A DNA stretch of 64,000 nucleotides from Lacicoccus alkaliphilus DSM 16010 (GCF_900142805.1 NZ_FRCF01000002.1:620001-684000); one strand, 5' to 3'; positions 39,834-48,757 are shown, counted from the first letter of the stretch. Translations and numbers: made by a program. The notes: a model not told the origin generated them from the letters alone.

Positions 39834-40715
39834 TCACCCTCCATGTGTCAATGCCCTGCCTGCATTCAATATATTTTCCCGGATATCGCCTGTCAGTGCC
39901 ACGGTCTGCGGCCTGACTGCTTCAGGAATCCGATATGTCTTCTGGTTCATCGGCACGTAGACCGCCTCTTCATTCCTGCGGGTCATCCGCCAGAAAGGCT
40001 GCTTGATGAACTGCGGCGTAGTATACCCGACCCCGATTTCAAGGTACAGCACCTTGCCGGATCTGTTTTCTTCCAAAAATGACTCGTACCTGCGGCGGTC
40101 GGCTTCAAAAGCGTCATCTTCCACCATCCCTTTCTCCGCTGTGCGCTTGTTGAGTTCCATCGGGGCATCACACTCCGGACAGCGCGGGATGAGTTCGGGC
40201 GGAATTTCCATGTCTTTCTGCACGCTGACCATTTCACGGATTTTTTCATCATGACGGTAAGTCTGCTGATGGCAGAAGGACGCACACTGCCACAGTATGT
40301 ATTCCCCCTGATAATAGAACACCTTGTCCATATCGTAATCAGCGGCATAAAATGCATTGTCCGCATTCGTCGTGATGACATGGTAGTTTTTATCTTCGAT
40401 CATTTTCCTAAGGGTGATATAACCCTCCCCTGCAGGCTGGTCGAGATAGTTCAATTCGACGAAACGGCTTTGGAATGCCCAGTATTCCTGCAGTGTGGGA
40501 AAGTCGAACAGGCTCGCCTGCAGCATGTCGAACCATTTATACTTCTCAATGAAATCCGGGAAATTCCGCTTGAAGCGGTCGCCCGTATATGTAAACCCGT
40601 CAGCTGCGGACATGCCTGCACCGATTCCGACCACTATCGCATCCGCCTCATCAATCAACCCGGCAAGCAGCCGGCTTTCATCCTTCTCATTTTCTAAAGT
40701 CTTCCAATTTTTCAT
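39834..40715 (-). CDS. sirTM: SirTM-type sirtuin, protein ADP-ribosyltransferase
   Basis: A class M sirtuin, which ADP-ribosylates lipoylated GcvH-L rather than deacylating. 293 residues: NAD-binding GAGMSAADG (32-40), TTNADN (115-120), and QGEY (Q136) where ordinary sirtuins have the catalytic HG motif. Structural zinc cysteines are C144 and C148 (CASFC) and C179 and C182 (CPEC). The replaced histidine and the macrodomain neighbour are the class hallmarks. It sits 16 bases after the macrodomain gene. Confidence 0.92.
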   Translation of the reverse strand: MKNWKTLENEKDESRLLAGLIDEADAIVVGIGAGMSAADGFTYTGDRFKRNFPDFIEKYKWFDMLQASLFDFPTLQEYWAFQSRFVELNYLDQPAGEGYITLRKMIEDKNYHVITTNADNAFYAADYDMDKVFYYQGEYILWQCASFCHQQTYRHDEKIREMVSVQKDMEIPPELIPRCPECDAPMELNKRTAEKGMVEDDAFEADRRRYESFLEENRSGKVLYLEIGVGYTTPQFIKQPFWRMTRRNEEAVYVPMNQKTYRIPEAVRPQTVALTGDIRENILNAGRALTHGG

Positions 40716-40731
40716 TCAGATACGACCTTTC

Positions 40732-41502
40732 CTAAATTAAATGCGCCTCATAAATCTTCAGATCCTCTTCATCAAATACATTGAATATGACTTCCAGACC
40801 CGAACCCGTCTCCTCTAAATAATTCCTGACCGTATCGACGGCAATCTTCGCGGCCGCTTCTTTCGGGAAGCCGAACACGCCTGTCGAAATGCTGCAGAAA
40901 GCGATGTTCCGGATGCCGTTTTCATCGGCAAGCGAAAGGCAGCTGGTATAGCATTTGCGGAGAAGATCTGCCTTCATCGCAGTCACCCTGCCCTCACGTA
41001 CGTAAGGTCCGACGGTATGGAGTATATATTCCGCCGGCAGGTTATATGCAGAAGTGATCTTAGCACGCCCGACGGCTTCCTTCCTGCCCTGCCGCTGCAT
41101 CAATTCCGCGCATTCCAGGCGCAGTTCCACTCCCGCCTTCGTGTGGATGATATTATCGATGCAGTCATGGTTCGGGATGAAGCAGCCGAGCATATCCGGG
41201 TTCGCCGCATTGACGACCGCCTCAGCCCGGAGCGTCGTGATGTCCCCCTGCCACAAGTACAGCTGGGCCGCCACCGGGGACAGTGCATCTGAATCCGTGA
41301 TGCCTGCTGCGTTATATTCAGCCAGGAAAGCATCCTGGACATCGATGAACTCACCGGCGGCGGGCCGGGCCGGCCGCCGGTTGGCGAGACCGCGGAACAT
41401 CGCGAACCGTTCATCAAAATGCTCCGGTATGGGTCCTTTTTCCTTCATTTCCTGCTGCATATACGAAATTAAAAAATGCAGCCTTTGGAGTTGAGTCATC
41501 AT
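40732..41502 (-). CDS. Zinc-dependent macrodomain, ADP-ribosyl hydrolase of the SirTM operon
   Basis: Removes the ADP-ribose that SirTM adds. About 256 residues: an N-terminal helical region (1-75) and a macrodomain with VVNAANPDMLGCFIPNH, CIDNIIHTKAG and ISTGVFGFPKEAA. The cysteine and histidines in GCFIPNHDCIDNIIH fit the zinc site of the Zn-Macro subclass. GGGTGG upstream supports ATG at 41502 (or 41499). A terminator-like hairpin separates it from gcvH-L. Confidence 0.92.
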   Translation of the reverse strand: MMTQLQRLHFLISYMQQEMKEKGPIPEHFDERFAMFRGLANRRPARPAAGEFIDVQDAFLAEYNAAGITDSDALSPVAAQLYLWQGDITTLRAEAVVNAANPDMLGCFIPNHDCIDNIIHTKAGVELRLECAELMQRQGRKEAVGRAKITSAYNLPAEYILHTVGPYVREGRVTAMKADLLRKCYTSCLSLADENGIRNIAFCSISTGVFGFPKEAAAKIAVDTVRNYLEETGSGLEVIFNVFDEEDLKIYEAHLI

Positions 41503-41520
41503 TCTTACCACCCGATCCCT

Positions 41521-41567
41521 AAAAAATAAGCCTGCATTCGATGCCGGGACATTTGAACGCAGGCTTA
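41521..41567 (-). terminator. Terminator-like hairpin between gcvH-L and the macrodomain gene
   Basis: Minus-strand arms AAGCCTGCGTTC and GAATGCAGGCTT (one G-T pair) around a loop of about 15 bases, then ATTTTTTA. It lies about 22 bases past the gcvH-L stop, inside an otherwise compact operon. Confidence 0.75.
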
Positions 41568-41588
41568 AAAATTAAATATTAGTATGCA

Positions 41589-41921
41589 TTAAGCATTTTC
41601 CAGCGCATTGAATTCAGCTTCATCCACCTCTGCCAGTTTTACAACCCAGCTTTCATCCGGGTCGGCAGAATTTAAAAGTTCAGGTGCGTCCTCAGCTTTT
41701 TCATTGACCGCCACGATTTTTCCGCCGATCGGCGCAGTCAGGTCGAGCACCGTTTTGGAACCTTCAAGCTCCAGCACCGAATCATCTTTTTTGAGGGTCT
41801 TTTCTTTGGTGAATTCAACAAACCCGACCGTGCCGATATCATCCTGCAGTTCCGGTGTCATGATGAGCTTGTACTCCTCACCGTTTTTTTCAACCCATAA
41901 ATAATTTGCGACTTTTCTCAT
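41589..41921 (-). CDS. gcvH: GcvH-like lipoyl carrier protein (GcvH-L)
   Basis: 110-residue lipoyl-domain protein related to glycine cleavage H protein. The modified lysine is expected at K56 in LELEGSKTVLDL. Family knowledge: GcvH-L is the substrate of LplA2 (lipoylation) and of SirTM (ADP-ribosylation), with no glycine cleavage genes next to it, as here. The ATG overlaps the end of the monooxygenase gene by four bases. Confidence 0.92.
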   Translation of the reverse strand: MRKVANYLWVEKNGEEYKLIMTPELQDDIGTVGFVEFTKEKTLKKDDSVLELEGSKTVLDLTAPIGGKIVAVNEKAEDAPELLNSADPDESWVVKLAEVDEAEFNALENA

Positions 41922-42955
41922 TCGTTACCCTGCTTTCCATGTTTTTTTATTTTCAGCTCCGACGCGATCAGATCAAGTGCACGTGCACGGTTCTCCGATC
42001 CCGGCATGAGCGGGATGAGGAGCAGTTCGTCCGCATCCAGTGCCTCGGCAATGGAAGAGAGTTCGGCAGCTGCGCTCTCTTTATCCCCGACGATCATCCG
42101 TGTGCGGTTCTCCCCGATTCTTTTCCTGTCTGTTTCAGTATAAGGATAATTCTCCGCAGTTTCAACCGACGGCATGCGGTCGAACTCACTGAAATTGTCT
42201 TTGCCCAGCAGCCACAGGTCAAGTGCAGCTGCAAGCCGGTCGGCTTCCTCAGCCGTATCGGCCACGACGACGAAAGGTGCGGCCATCACCGCAGGTGACT
42301 TCATGACAGCGGAGGGCTGGAAGTTTTCCCTGTAAACACGGATGGCTTCCCGGCCGGCCGCCATCTTATCTTCCGAGGCATAGGGAAAGAGGCCGAACGT
42401 GTAGCCGATGCCCTGCCGTGCGGCGACAAGCGCCGATTTCACGCTTGTACTGAGCATCCAGAACTCGGGGTTGGTCCGGCTTTCCGGATTCGCGGTGAGA
42501 TCGTTGAAGCGGTGCTCCGGATCATCCGTATTGGTCACATATTTCAAAATATCACTGATATTTTCTTCATACCGCTGCTTTCTCCGCCGCGTTTCATTCA
42601 GCGCCTTATTGACGATTTTCGTGCCGATCGTATTGCCGATCCCGAGGTCCACACGGCCGGGGTGCAAAGTTTCAAGCATCCTGAAATTCTCTGCGACTTT
42701 CAGCGGGCTGTAGTGCGGAATCATGACCCCGCCGGAACCGAGCCGTATCGAATCGGTCTCCCCGAGCAGATGCATCATCACGAGTTCGGGGCTGCTGCTT
42801 GCGAATGCACTGACATCATGATGTTCAGCCATCCAGAATCTGCTGTAGCCGAGCGCCTCCGCTTTTTTGCATAAGTCGACCGTTTCCTTTAAAGCATCCG
42901 CCGCCGATAATCCTTCATCGACGACCGCATAATCCAGTACATTGAGTTTTATCAT
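41918..42955 (-). CDS. Luciferase-like flavin monooxygenase (LLM class)
   Basis: 345-residue TIM-barrel flavin-dependent oxidoreductase related to bacterial luciferase alpha: LGYSRFWMAEHHDVSAFASSSPE near the N-terminus (shown in part), LGSGGVMIPHYSPLKVAE, then PGRVDLGIGNT. The substrate is unknown. It heads the minus-strand operon and is translationally coupled to gcvH-L; an LLM gene accompanies SirTM clusters in staphylococci. The start at 42955 follows AAAGGA by nine bases; 15 upstream codons overlap the promoter and are rejected. Confidence 0.9.
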   Translation of the reverse strand: MIKLNVLDYAVVDEGLSAADALKETVDLCKKAEALGYSRFWMAEHHDVSAFASSSPELVMMHLLGETDSIRLGSGGVMIPHYSPLKVAENFRMLETLHPGRVDLGIGNTIGTKIVNKALNETRRRKQRYEENISDILKYVTNTDDPEHRFNDLTANPESRTNPEFWMLSTSVKSALVAARQGIGYTFGLFPYASEDKMAAGREAIRVYRENFQPSAVMKSPAVMAAPFVVVADTAEEADRLAAALDLWLLGKDNFSEFDRMPSVETAENYPYTETDRKRIGENRTRMIVGDKESAAAELSSIAEALDADELLLIPLMPGSENRARALDLIASELKIKKHGKQGNE

Positions 42956-42999
42956 CCATACAAATCCTTTGGCATTTATTTCACATATGTATATCGTCA

Positions 43000-43028
43000 A
43001 TTATAACTATGCATATTTTACCCGTCAA
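43000..43028 (-). promoter_or_regulatory. Promoter of the LLM-gcvH-L-macro-sirTM-lplA operon
   Basis: Minus-strand TTGACG (43028-43023), 17 bases, TATAAT (43005-43000): near consensus, so regulation is more likely by repression than by need for an activator. Confidence 0.75.
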
Positions 43029-43043
43029 TCCACACAGCCGGCG

Positions 43044-43072
43044 TTGACATAAATCCGTTCTATTGCTAATTT
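43044..43072 (+). promoter_or_regulatory. Promoter of the old yellow enzyme gene
   Basis: TTGACA (43044-43049), 17 bases, TAATTT (43067-43072), only 15 bases from the -35 box of the divergent promoter. Confidence 0.7.
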
Positions 43073-43116
43073 GAAATAATGATTCAAGAACAGATGAAAT
43101 TCAAAGGAGTTAAGAG

Positions 43117-44304
43117 ATGAACAGTAAATATGCACCTTTATTCGTACCCCTCGTCTTTAAGAACGGCATCCGGCTGGATAACCGCTTCGTCCTCTCGCCG
43201 GTCATCACAAATTCCTCAACCGTCGACGGCCACGTCACAGAAGAGGATGAACTTTACCACAGGAGACGGGCAGGTTCTGCACCGATCCAGGTGACGGGTG
43301 CTGCATATATAGAACCGTATGGACAGCTTTTCGAATACGGCTTCAGTGTGGCCGATGACCGGACGATCCCGGGTCTCACCAGGCTTGCGGATGCGATGAA
43401 GAAAGACGGGGCAAAAGCGATACTCCAGCTGACACATGCAGGACGTTTCTCCAATCAGGCGATACTCGACCTCGGCGTCGTCTACGGGCCGAGCTTCATG
43501 GAATTGAATGTTCCGGTGAAACACCAGGTGCTGCCGATGACGAAGCGCAAGATCGACATGGTGATCAGGCAGTACGCAGATGCGGCGAGGCGCGCGATCA
43601 AAGCGGGCTTCGACGGCGTGGAAGTCTCCGCGGCACAGCGCCTCCTCATCCAGACTTTCTTCTCGAAGTTTTCAAATCAACGTGAAGATGAATACGGAGC
43701 CGCCACACTTGAAGACCGCTCCCGCTTCGGACTCGAAGTGATACAGGCGGTAAGTGATGTCGTAAAAGAAGAGGCGCCGGATGACTTCATCTTCGGCTTC
43801 AGGGGCACACCGGAAGAAACGCGGGGCAATGAAATCGGCTACACCGTCGATGAGTTTTTACAATTCATAGACTGGGCTGAAGAGATTACCGACATACATT
43901 ACCTCGCGATCGCCAGCTGGGGAAGGAACATTTATCAGAACACCGTGCGCGCTGAAGGTCCGAGCCAGGCTGAACCTGTCAATAAAGTGGTCCATGACCA
44001 TGTCAAAAACAGGATTCCGATGATGGCGACCGGCGGCATCAACAGTCCGGACAAGGCAGTTGAAGCACTACGTCACGCCGACATGGTCGGCGCTTCCACC
44101 CCGTTCATCACGGAACCCGACTTCGTCCGGAAAATTGAAGAGGGCCGTGAGGATGAGATCAATCTGCAGTTCACCATCGATGATCTGGATGACCTGAAAA
44201 TCCCGACGGCTGCATTCAAGGATATCGTGAGAATGATGGATTACGGCGAGGGCCTGCCAAAAGAGACGAGGGATGAACTGAGGCGGCTCGCCGAAGAAAA
44301 ATGA
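43117..44304 (+). CDS. Old yellow enzyme family NADH:flavin oxidoreductase
   Basis: 395-residue FMN-dependent ene-reductase. Visible: LFVPLVFKNGIRLDNRFVLS at the FMN site, QLTHAGRFSNQ, GFDGVEVSAAQRLLIQTFFS (where many OYEs have HGAHGYL), and MATGGINSPDKA near the phosphate site. AAAGGAG precedes the ATG. Divergent from the LLM operon; an OYE gene is a recognised companion of staphylococcal SirTM clusters. It probably reduces electrophiles formed under oxidative stress; the real substrate is unknown. Confidence 0.9.
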   Translation: MNSKYAPLFVPLVFKNGIRLDNRFVLSPVITNSSTVDGHVTEEDELYHRRRAGSAPIQVTGAAYIEPYGQLFEYGFSVADDRTIPGLTRLADAMKKDGAKAILQLTHAGRFSNQAILDLGVVYGPSFMELNVPVKHQVLPMTKRKIDMVIRQYADAARRAIKAGFDGVEVSAAQRLLIQTFFSKFSNQREDEYGAATLEDRSRFGLEVIQAVSDVVKEEAPDDFIFGFRGTPEETRGNEIGYTVDEFLQFIDWAEEITDIHYLAIASWGRNIYQNTVRAEGPSQAEPVNKVVHDHVKNRIPMMATGGINSPDKAVEALRHADMVGASTPFITEPDFVRKIEEGREDEINLQFTIDDLDDLKIPTAAFKDIVRMMDYGEGLPKETRDELRRLAEEK

Positions 44305-44380
44305 AGCCCGGTTAAATCTTAAAATGCGCTGGGCCATCAGTCCTTAAAAAAGTATTAATTGAATGAAAGAGACAAAAATT

Positions 44381-44460
44381 CCGTACGTTTGACTCCCGGG
44401 GGAACAGCATCTGCGCAAGACTACAGGCTTGCGCGATGCCCCATGAAAGCAAACGTACGG
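44381..44460. repeat. 80-base palindromic intergenic repeat between OYE and srtA
   Basis: Bounded by perfect 11-base inverted repeats CCGTACGTTTG (44381-44391) and CAAACGTACGG (44450-44460). Inside are a second stem GCGCAAG/CTTGCGC extended by GCATC/GATGC. On the minus strand it is preceded at about 44480-44500 by GAGGCTGGGACCGAA, close to the GAGGCTGGGACA motif common in staphylococcal intergenic repeats. Together they fill the 44305-44526 gap and probably end both converging transcripts. Confidence 0.75.
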
Positions 44461-44526
44461 ATTTAATTGTTCATATAAAATTCGGTCCCAGCCTCTTTTT
44501 GTTAACTGCAGGCTTTGAATCCTCAT

Positions 44527-45180
44527 TCATTGAATGATTTCCGCTTTGACGATCATGCGCTCTTCAAACAGCAATGTTTCGGGATTGTAATCATCGCAGG
44601 TGATGAGGGTGAGCTGCTGTGGATCGCCTTCAACCTGATCCATCACCCCGACTTCGGAAGGGTCGACATTGAAAATCTCCGTAATCTCATACTCCCTCAC
44701 TTCATCGCGTGTGCTGAGTTCCACCGTATCACCGATGGAAGCCCGGTCGAGATAGTTGAAACGGATCCCCGCACCTTCCACTCGGTGCCCGGCGATCGGT
44801 ATATTCTGCATATCGAGGTGATCACCTTCATGGACGAACGATATGCCATTGCGCAGCTTGGCTTCGGTGACAGGACCATAGTACAGCGGTTCGCTGATGT
44901 CCGCACTGTCGATGTTGAGCACTCCTGCCATCTCATCACTGATGTTGATGCCGCTTTCAGGCCCGTCCCCTGTGTCCGCCGAAACACTGCTGGCCGGTTC
45001 GATTCCGGTGATGAAGCTTTCGACCTGATTGATCCTCACATCTTCATCACCATTCTGAAATGCTTCAACCAGCCTTTCATTGACACGGTCGGTGAAAAGT
45101 TCCTGGATGTCCTGCCAGAAAAACAGCACGGCCGCCGCGCCGATCAAAAGCACACCGACTGCCCTCATCATCACTCTCAT
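44527..45180 (-). CDS. srtA: Class A sortase
   Basis: Membrane transpeptidase that anchors LPXTG proteins to peptidoglycan. 217 residues: N-terminal transmembrane segment 6-22, catalytic H132 (AGHR), C195 (TLITCDDYN) and R208 (EERMIV), in the same spacing as S. aureus SrtA. GGAGG lies seven bases before the ATG, which overlaps the recG stop by four bases. In Staphylococcus srtA lies elsewhere, so its coupling to recG is unusual. Confidence 0.95.
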   Translation of the reverse strand: MRVMMRAVGVLLIGAAAVLFFWQDIQELFTDRVNERLVEAFQNGDEDVRINQVESFITGIEPASSVSADTGDGPESGINISDEMAGVLNIDSADISEPLYYGPVTEAKLRNGISFVHEGDHLDMQNIPIAGHRVEGAGIRFNYLDRASIGDTVELSTRDEVREYEITEIFNVDPSEVGVMDQVEGDPQQLTLITCDDYNPETLLFEERMIVKAEIIQ

Positions 45181-47150
45181 ATTGGATCCTCCATATGTTC
45201 GAATTCACTGATCGCTTCTTTCCTTGCATACTCGAGCATCCGGTAATCCTCGATCAGATCCGCAACTTTGAACTGCGGCAGGCCACTCTGTCGGACACCG
45301 AAATAATCCCCGGGGCCGCGCATTTCCAAATCCCGCTCGCTCAGTTCAAAACCGTCCGAGGTGGAAGTCATGATCTCCATCCGCAGCTGCGCATTCTCCG
45401 TCTGGGGCTGGCTCACAAGAATACAGTAACTCTGCCTGCTGCTCCTGCCGACACGCCCCCTTAACTGATGGAGTGTGGAGAGGCCGAAACGCTCAGCATT
45501 GAAGATGACCATCATCGTCGCATTGGGGACGTTTATACCCACTTCGATGACGGTGGTGGAGATGAGTATCTTCTTTTCAAGCGTCTCAAATAAATGCATC
45601 CCGTGGTTCTTCTCTTCCGGTTTCATCCTGCCGTGGACAAACTCCACTGTCTCCGTGCCGAAGCGGTCCACGAATGAGTGATAGATTTCATTGACATTCT
45701 TCAAGTCCAGCGTCTCCGACTCCTCGATCAAAGGTGCCACGACATATGTGCTGTAACCGTCATCCAGCTGAACCTGCACCTCGTTCATCACATGGTCGAG
45801 CTCATCGAAGGTATGCCATGAAGTTTCTACAGGCTTCCGGCCTTTCGGCATCTCCCGGATGATCGATACATCCATATCCCCAAAAGCCGTGATCGACAGG
45901 GTCCTCGGAATCGGGGTCGCCGTCATGTACAGTATATTTTTACGGTATGACTTCCGCTCCAGCTTCTGCCTCTGATTAACGCCGAACCTGTGCTGTTCAT
46001 CGATGATGATGAAAGACAGACTGTTGAATTCGACATCATCTTCCAATACGGCGTGGGTGGCGATCAGCAGATCGATTTCCCCGAGCCTCAGCCTTTCCAA
46101 TATACGGCTTTTCTCCTTTTTTGAAGTACTGCCGGTCAGTCTTTCAATCGTCAACTCTTCCTTGAACGTCTCTTTGAACGATTCATAGTGTTGATTGGCC
46201 AGCACCTCCGTCGGCACCATCACGACACTTTGTTCGCCGATTGTCCTGAGGGCATACACACATATGCCGGCAACGATCGTTTTACCGCTCCCCACATCAC
46301 CCTGCAGGAGCCGGTGCATGGAGATATTCTGTTTGAAATCCCGGCATATATCGTTGACACTCGTTTTTTGATCGCCCGTCAATTCAAACGGCAGTGTCGT
46401 GATGAACCGTTTCAGTTTCCCGACGTCATAATCAATGATGAAGTGATCATCACGCACACGTTCCGCCCGGCGTTTGTGCATCAGCTTCATCTGAAACTGA
46501 TACAGCTCGTAAAACTTCACAGTTCTTCTTGCATGATGCAGCCTGTCCTGACTGCCGGGGAAATGCAGTTCATACAGGGCCTCCCGCAAACTCCAAAGCT
46601 GGTATTTACTTTTCAACGGCTCGGGCAGATCATGATTGAAGTGATGGTGATCAAAGACCTCCCGGACCAGTTTGGTGAAGGTTTTCGCATGCATGAGCCG
46701 GTTCAGGCTGTACCTGACATTATACCCCGGGGATGTATCGAAGATCAGACGCTGGCCGCTCATTTCAATTTTATTCTTGTCGAATTTACCGTACACCCTC
46801 GCAAATTCACCTGCAATCAGTTTTTCCTTCAAATACGGCTGATTGAAAAAAACGACCTTCGTATAGATGCCGTCAATGTCCATGAAACATGTGAGACGGC
46901 TCATGCCGCGCCTGAAGAAGGCAAGTTTGGGTTCGGTTTTGACCGTCCCCTCGACAGTGATCGAGCTGCCATGCTCCGCTTCACGCAAATCCACGACGGA
47001 CTGATCGACATAGCTCGTCGGCAGATGGAAGATGATATCGTTCACATCACGTATATCAAGCTCATGAAGTTTCCCTGCCGTTTTTTCACCTACACCCTTC
47101 AGTTCACTTACAGGCGTGCCGGGAGTGATGACTTCATACATCGCACACAT
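45177..47150 (-). CDS. recG: ATP-dependent DNA helicase RecG
   Basis: Branch-migrates stalled forks and Holliday junctions. 657 residues: an N-terminal wedge/OB domain, Walker A GDVGSGKT, DEQH box IIIDEQHRFGVNQ, TATPIPRTL, and motif VI HQLRGRVGRSSRQSYC. Slightly shorter than typical (about 680). The ATG at 47150 follows the sdaAA stop by one base, with only a weak ribosome binding site; a second ATG three codons in is possible. Confidence 0.97.
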   Translation of the reverse strand: MCAMYEVITPGTPVSELKGVGEKTAGKLHELDIRDVNDIIFHLPTSYVDQSVVDLREAEHGSSITVEGTVKTEPKLAFFRRGMSRLTCFMDIDGIYTKVVFFNQPYLKEKLIAGEFARVYGKFDKNKIEMSGQRLIFDTSPGYNVRYSLNRLMHAKTFTKLVREVFDHHHFNHDLPEPLKSKYQLWSLREALYELHFPGSQDRLHHARRTVKFYELYQFQMKLMHKRRAERVRDDHFIIDYDVGKLKRFITTLPFELTGDQKTSVNDICRDFKQNISMHRLLQGDVGSGKTIVAGICVYALRTIGEQSVVMVPTEVLANQHYESFKETFKEELTIERLTGSTSKKEKSRILERLRLGEIDLLIATHAVLEDDVEFNSLSFIIIDEQHRFGVNQRQKLERKSYRKNILYMTATPIPRTLSITAFGDMDVSIIREMPKGRKPVETSWHTFDELDHVMNEVQVQLDDGYSTYVVAPLIEESETLDLKNVNEIYHSFVDRFGTETVEFVHGRMKPEEKNHGMHLFETLEKKILISTTVIEVGINVPNATMMVIFNAERFGLSTLHQLRGRVGRSSRQSYCILVSQPQTENAQLRMEIMTSTSDGFELSERDLEMRGPGDYFGVRQSGLPQFKVADLIEDYRMLEYARKEAISEFEHMEDPI

Positions 47151-47151
47151 T

Positions 47152-48024
47152 CTACTCTGCCCCGAATATTTCCTGCATCAGGCGGTTGCCCGTCGGAGTG
47201 GCGGCAAGTCCGCCGCGCCCTGTTTCACGCAGTGCCGATGGCATGGTGAGACCGATTTTATACATCGCTTCCACCACTTCATCCGCAGGTATTCTCGACT
47301 CGATCCCCGCCAGGGCCATATCGGCTGCCGTGAGTGCATTGGAGGCACCGGCAGCGTTCCTTTTTACACAAGGGACTTCGACGAGTCCTGCGACCGGGTC
47401 GCAGACAAGGCCGAGCATGTTCTTCAATGCAATGGCGAATGCATGGCCGGACTGCTCCGGTGTGCCGCCGGCCACTTCCACGAGACTCGCCGCAGCCATG
47501 GCACTCGCGCTGCCGACTTCCGCCTGGCAGCCGCCGGCCGCTCCGGAGATGCTCGCATTATTCGCAACGACGAACCCAAACGCACCCGAAGTGAATAAGA
47601 ATCTCACCATCTCTTCTTTGGAAAGATTCCTCTTTTCATTCATGGCAAATAAAACGCCGGGAACCACACCTGCAGAACCCGCTGTCGGGGTCGCACAGAT
47701 TTTGCCCATGGCCGCGTTGACTTCATTCGTACTCACCGCATATGCAATGGCCAGCAGATTCAAATCACCGCCGAGACCTTGGCCGCTTTCGATATACTTC
47801 TTCATTTTGACGGCGTCATTGCCCGTCAGTCCCGTCTGGCTTGTCACACCGCCCACACCCTGGTCCACTGCACTCTGCATGACGTCCAGGTTGCGTTCCA
47901 TATCCTGGTACACTTCCAAAAATGAACGTTTGGAGACATTGATCTCCTGTTCCATCATGATTTCACTGATCGGCTTACTTTCCGCCTCAGCAAGGTCGAT
48001 TAATTGTGCGATACTGTTGAACAT
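47152..48024 (-). CDS. sdaAA: L-serine dehydratase alpha subunit
   Basis: Iron-sulfur enzyme converting serine to pyruvate and ammonia. 290 residues; cluster cysteines in GKICATPTAGSAG and in LVCDPVAGLVEVPCVKRN. GGAGG precedes the ATG. It follows sdaAB by 15 bases. Confidence 0.97.
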   Translation of the reverse strand: MFNSIAQLIDLAEAESKPISEIMMEQEINVSKRSFLEVYQDMERNLDVMQSAVDQGVGGVTSQTGLTGNDAVKMKKYIESGQGLGGDLNLLAIAYAVSTNEVNAAMGKICATPTAGSAGVVPGVLFAMNEKRNLSKEEMVRFLFTSGAFGFVVANNASISGAAGGCQAEVGSASAMAAASLVEVAGGTPEQSGHAFAIALKNMLGLVCDPVAGLVEVPCVKRNAAGASNALTAADMALAGIESRIPADEVVEAMYKIGLTMPSALRETGRGGLAATPTGNRLMQEIFGAE

Positions 48025-48039
48025 GATATCTCCTCCATT

Positions 48040-48705
48040 TTAGTTTTCAGCCATTTCTATCACTCTGTCGACACCGTCGATGTTCCGGACTTCCTCGATG
48101 ATCCGTGGACTGATTTCTTCATCCAGCTCAATCGTCATCAGTGCAATATCCCCTTTTTCTTTACGGGAGACATTCATCTGACTGACGTTGATTTCGTTGT
48201 TTCCAAGCACCGTCGTCACTCGTGCGATGGTGCCGAAACTGTCTTTATGGAATACGAGCAGGGCATGATAATTCCCCGATATGTTGATTGCATAATCATT
48301 GATGCTGACCAGCTCGATCTTGCCCCCGCCGATTGAGATACCTTCTATCATCAAACGCTCCTCGCCTTTGACGAGTCGCAGCATGGCAGTGTTCGGATGG
48401 CTTCTTTCCTCTTCCATCTCTATGAAGTGCACCTTCATGTCTGCTTCCTCCGCATATTCTTCGGCTTTTATGATGCGGTTATCATCGGTATCAAAACCGA
48501 GCAGCCCGCCGATCAGGGCGACATCCGTGCCGTGTCCACGATACGTGTCCTTGAATGAACCGTATAAATAGATATCCACATGATCCGGGGTGCCGCCGAA
48601 AAGGCTTTTGGCAAGCAGCCCGATACGTGCAGCTCCTGCCGTATGTGAGGATGAGGGTCCGACCATGACCGGCCCGATTATATCAAACACACTATTGTAC
48701 TTCAT
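48040..48705 (-). CDS. sdaAB: L-serine dehydratase beta subunit
   Basis: Partner of SdaAA. 221 residues: FDIIGPVMVGPSSSHTAGA at the N-terminus and a C-terminal ACT domain (about 148-221, HALLVFHKDSFGTIARVTTV). The ATG at 48705 follows GGAGG by eight bases. No clear promoter of its own, so transcription may read through from fakA. Confidence 0.96.
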   Translation of the reverse strand: MKYNSVFDIIGPVMVGPSSSHTAGAARIGLLAKSLFGGTPDHVDIYLYGSFKDTYRGHGTDVALIGGLLGFDTDDNRIIKAEEYAEEADMKVHFIEMEEERSHPNTAMLRLVKGEERLMIEGISIGGGKIELVSINDYAINISGNYHALLVFHKDSFGTIARVTTVLGNNEINVSQMNVSRKEKGDIALMTIELDEEISPRIIEEVRNIDGVDRVIEMAEN

Positions 48706-48723
48706 ATGAGAAACCTCCATTGT

Positions 48724-48757
48724 AAAAATACCACACCAGTTTTCTCACTGATGTGGC
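48724..48757 (-). terminator. Intrinsic terminator after fakA
   Basis: Minus-strand CCACATCAGT, loop, ACTGGTGTGG, then TATTTTTA. sdaAB has no strong promoter after it, so leakage is likely. Confidence 0.75.

Noticed and set aside
46188-47249. Plus-strand 353-codon open frame
   Set aside because: Lies opposite recG and shows no family motif.
47186-48043. Plus-strand 285-codon open frame
   Set aside because: Antisense to sdaAA; its alanine/proline-rich composition is the mirror of the real gene.
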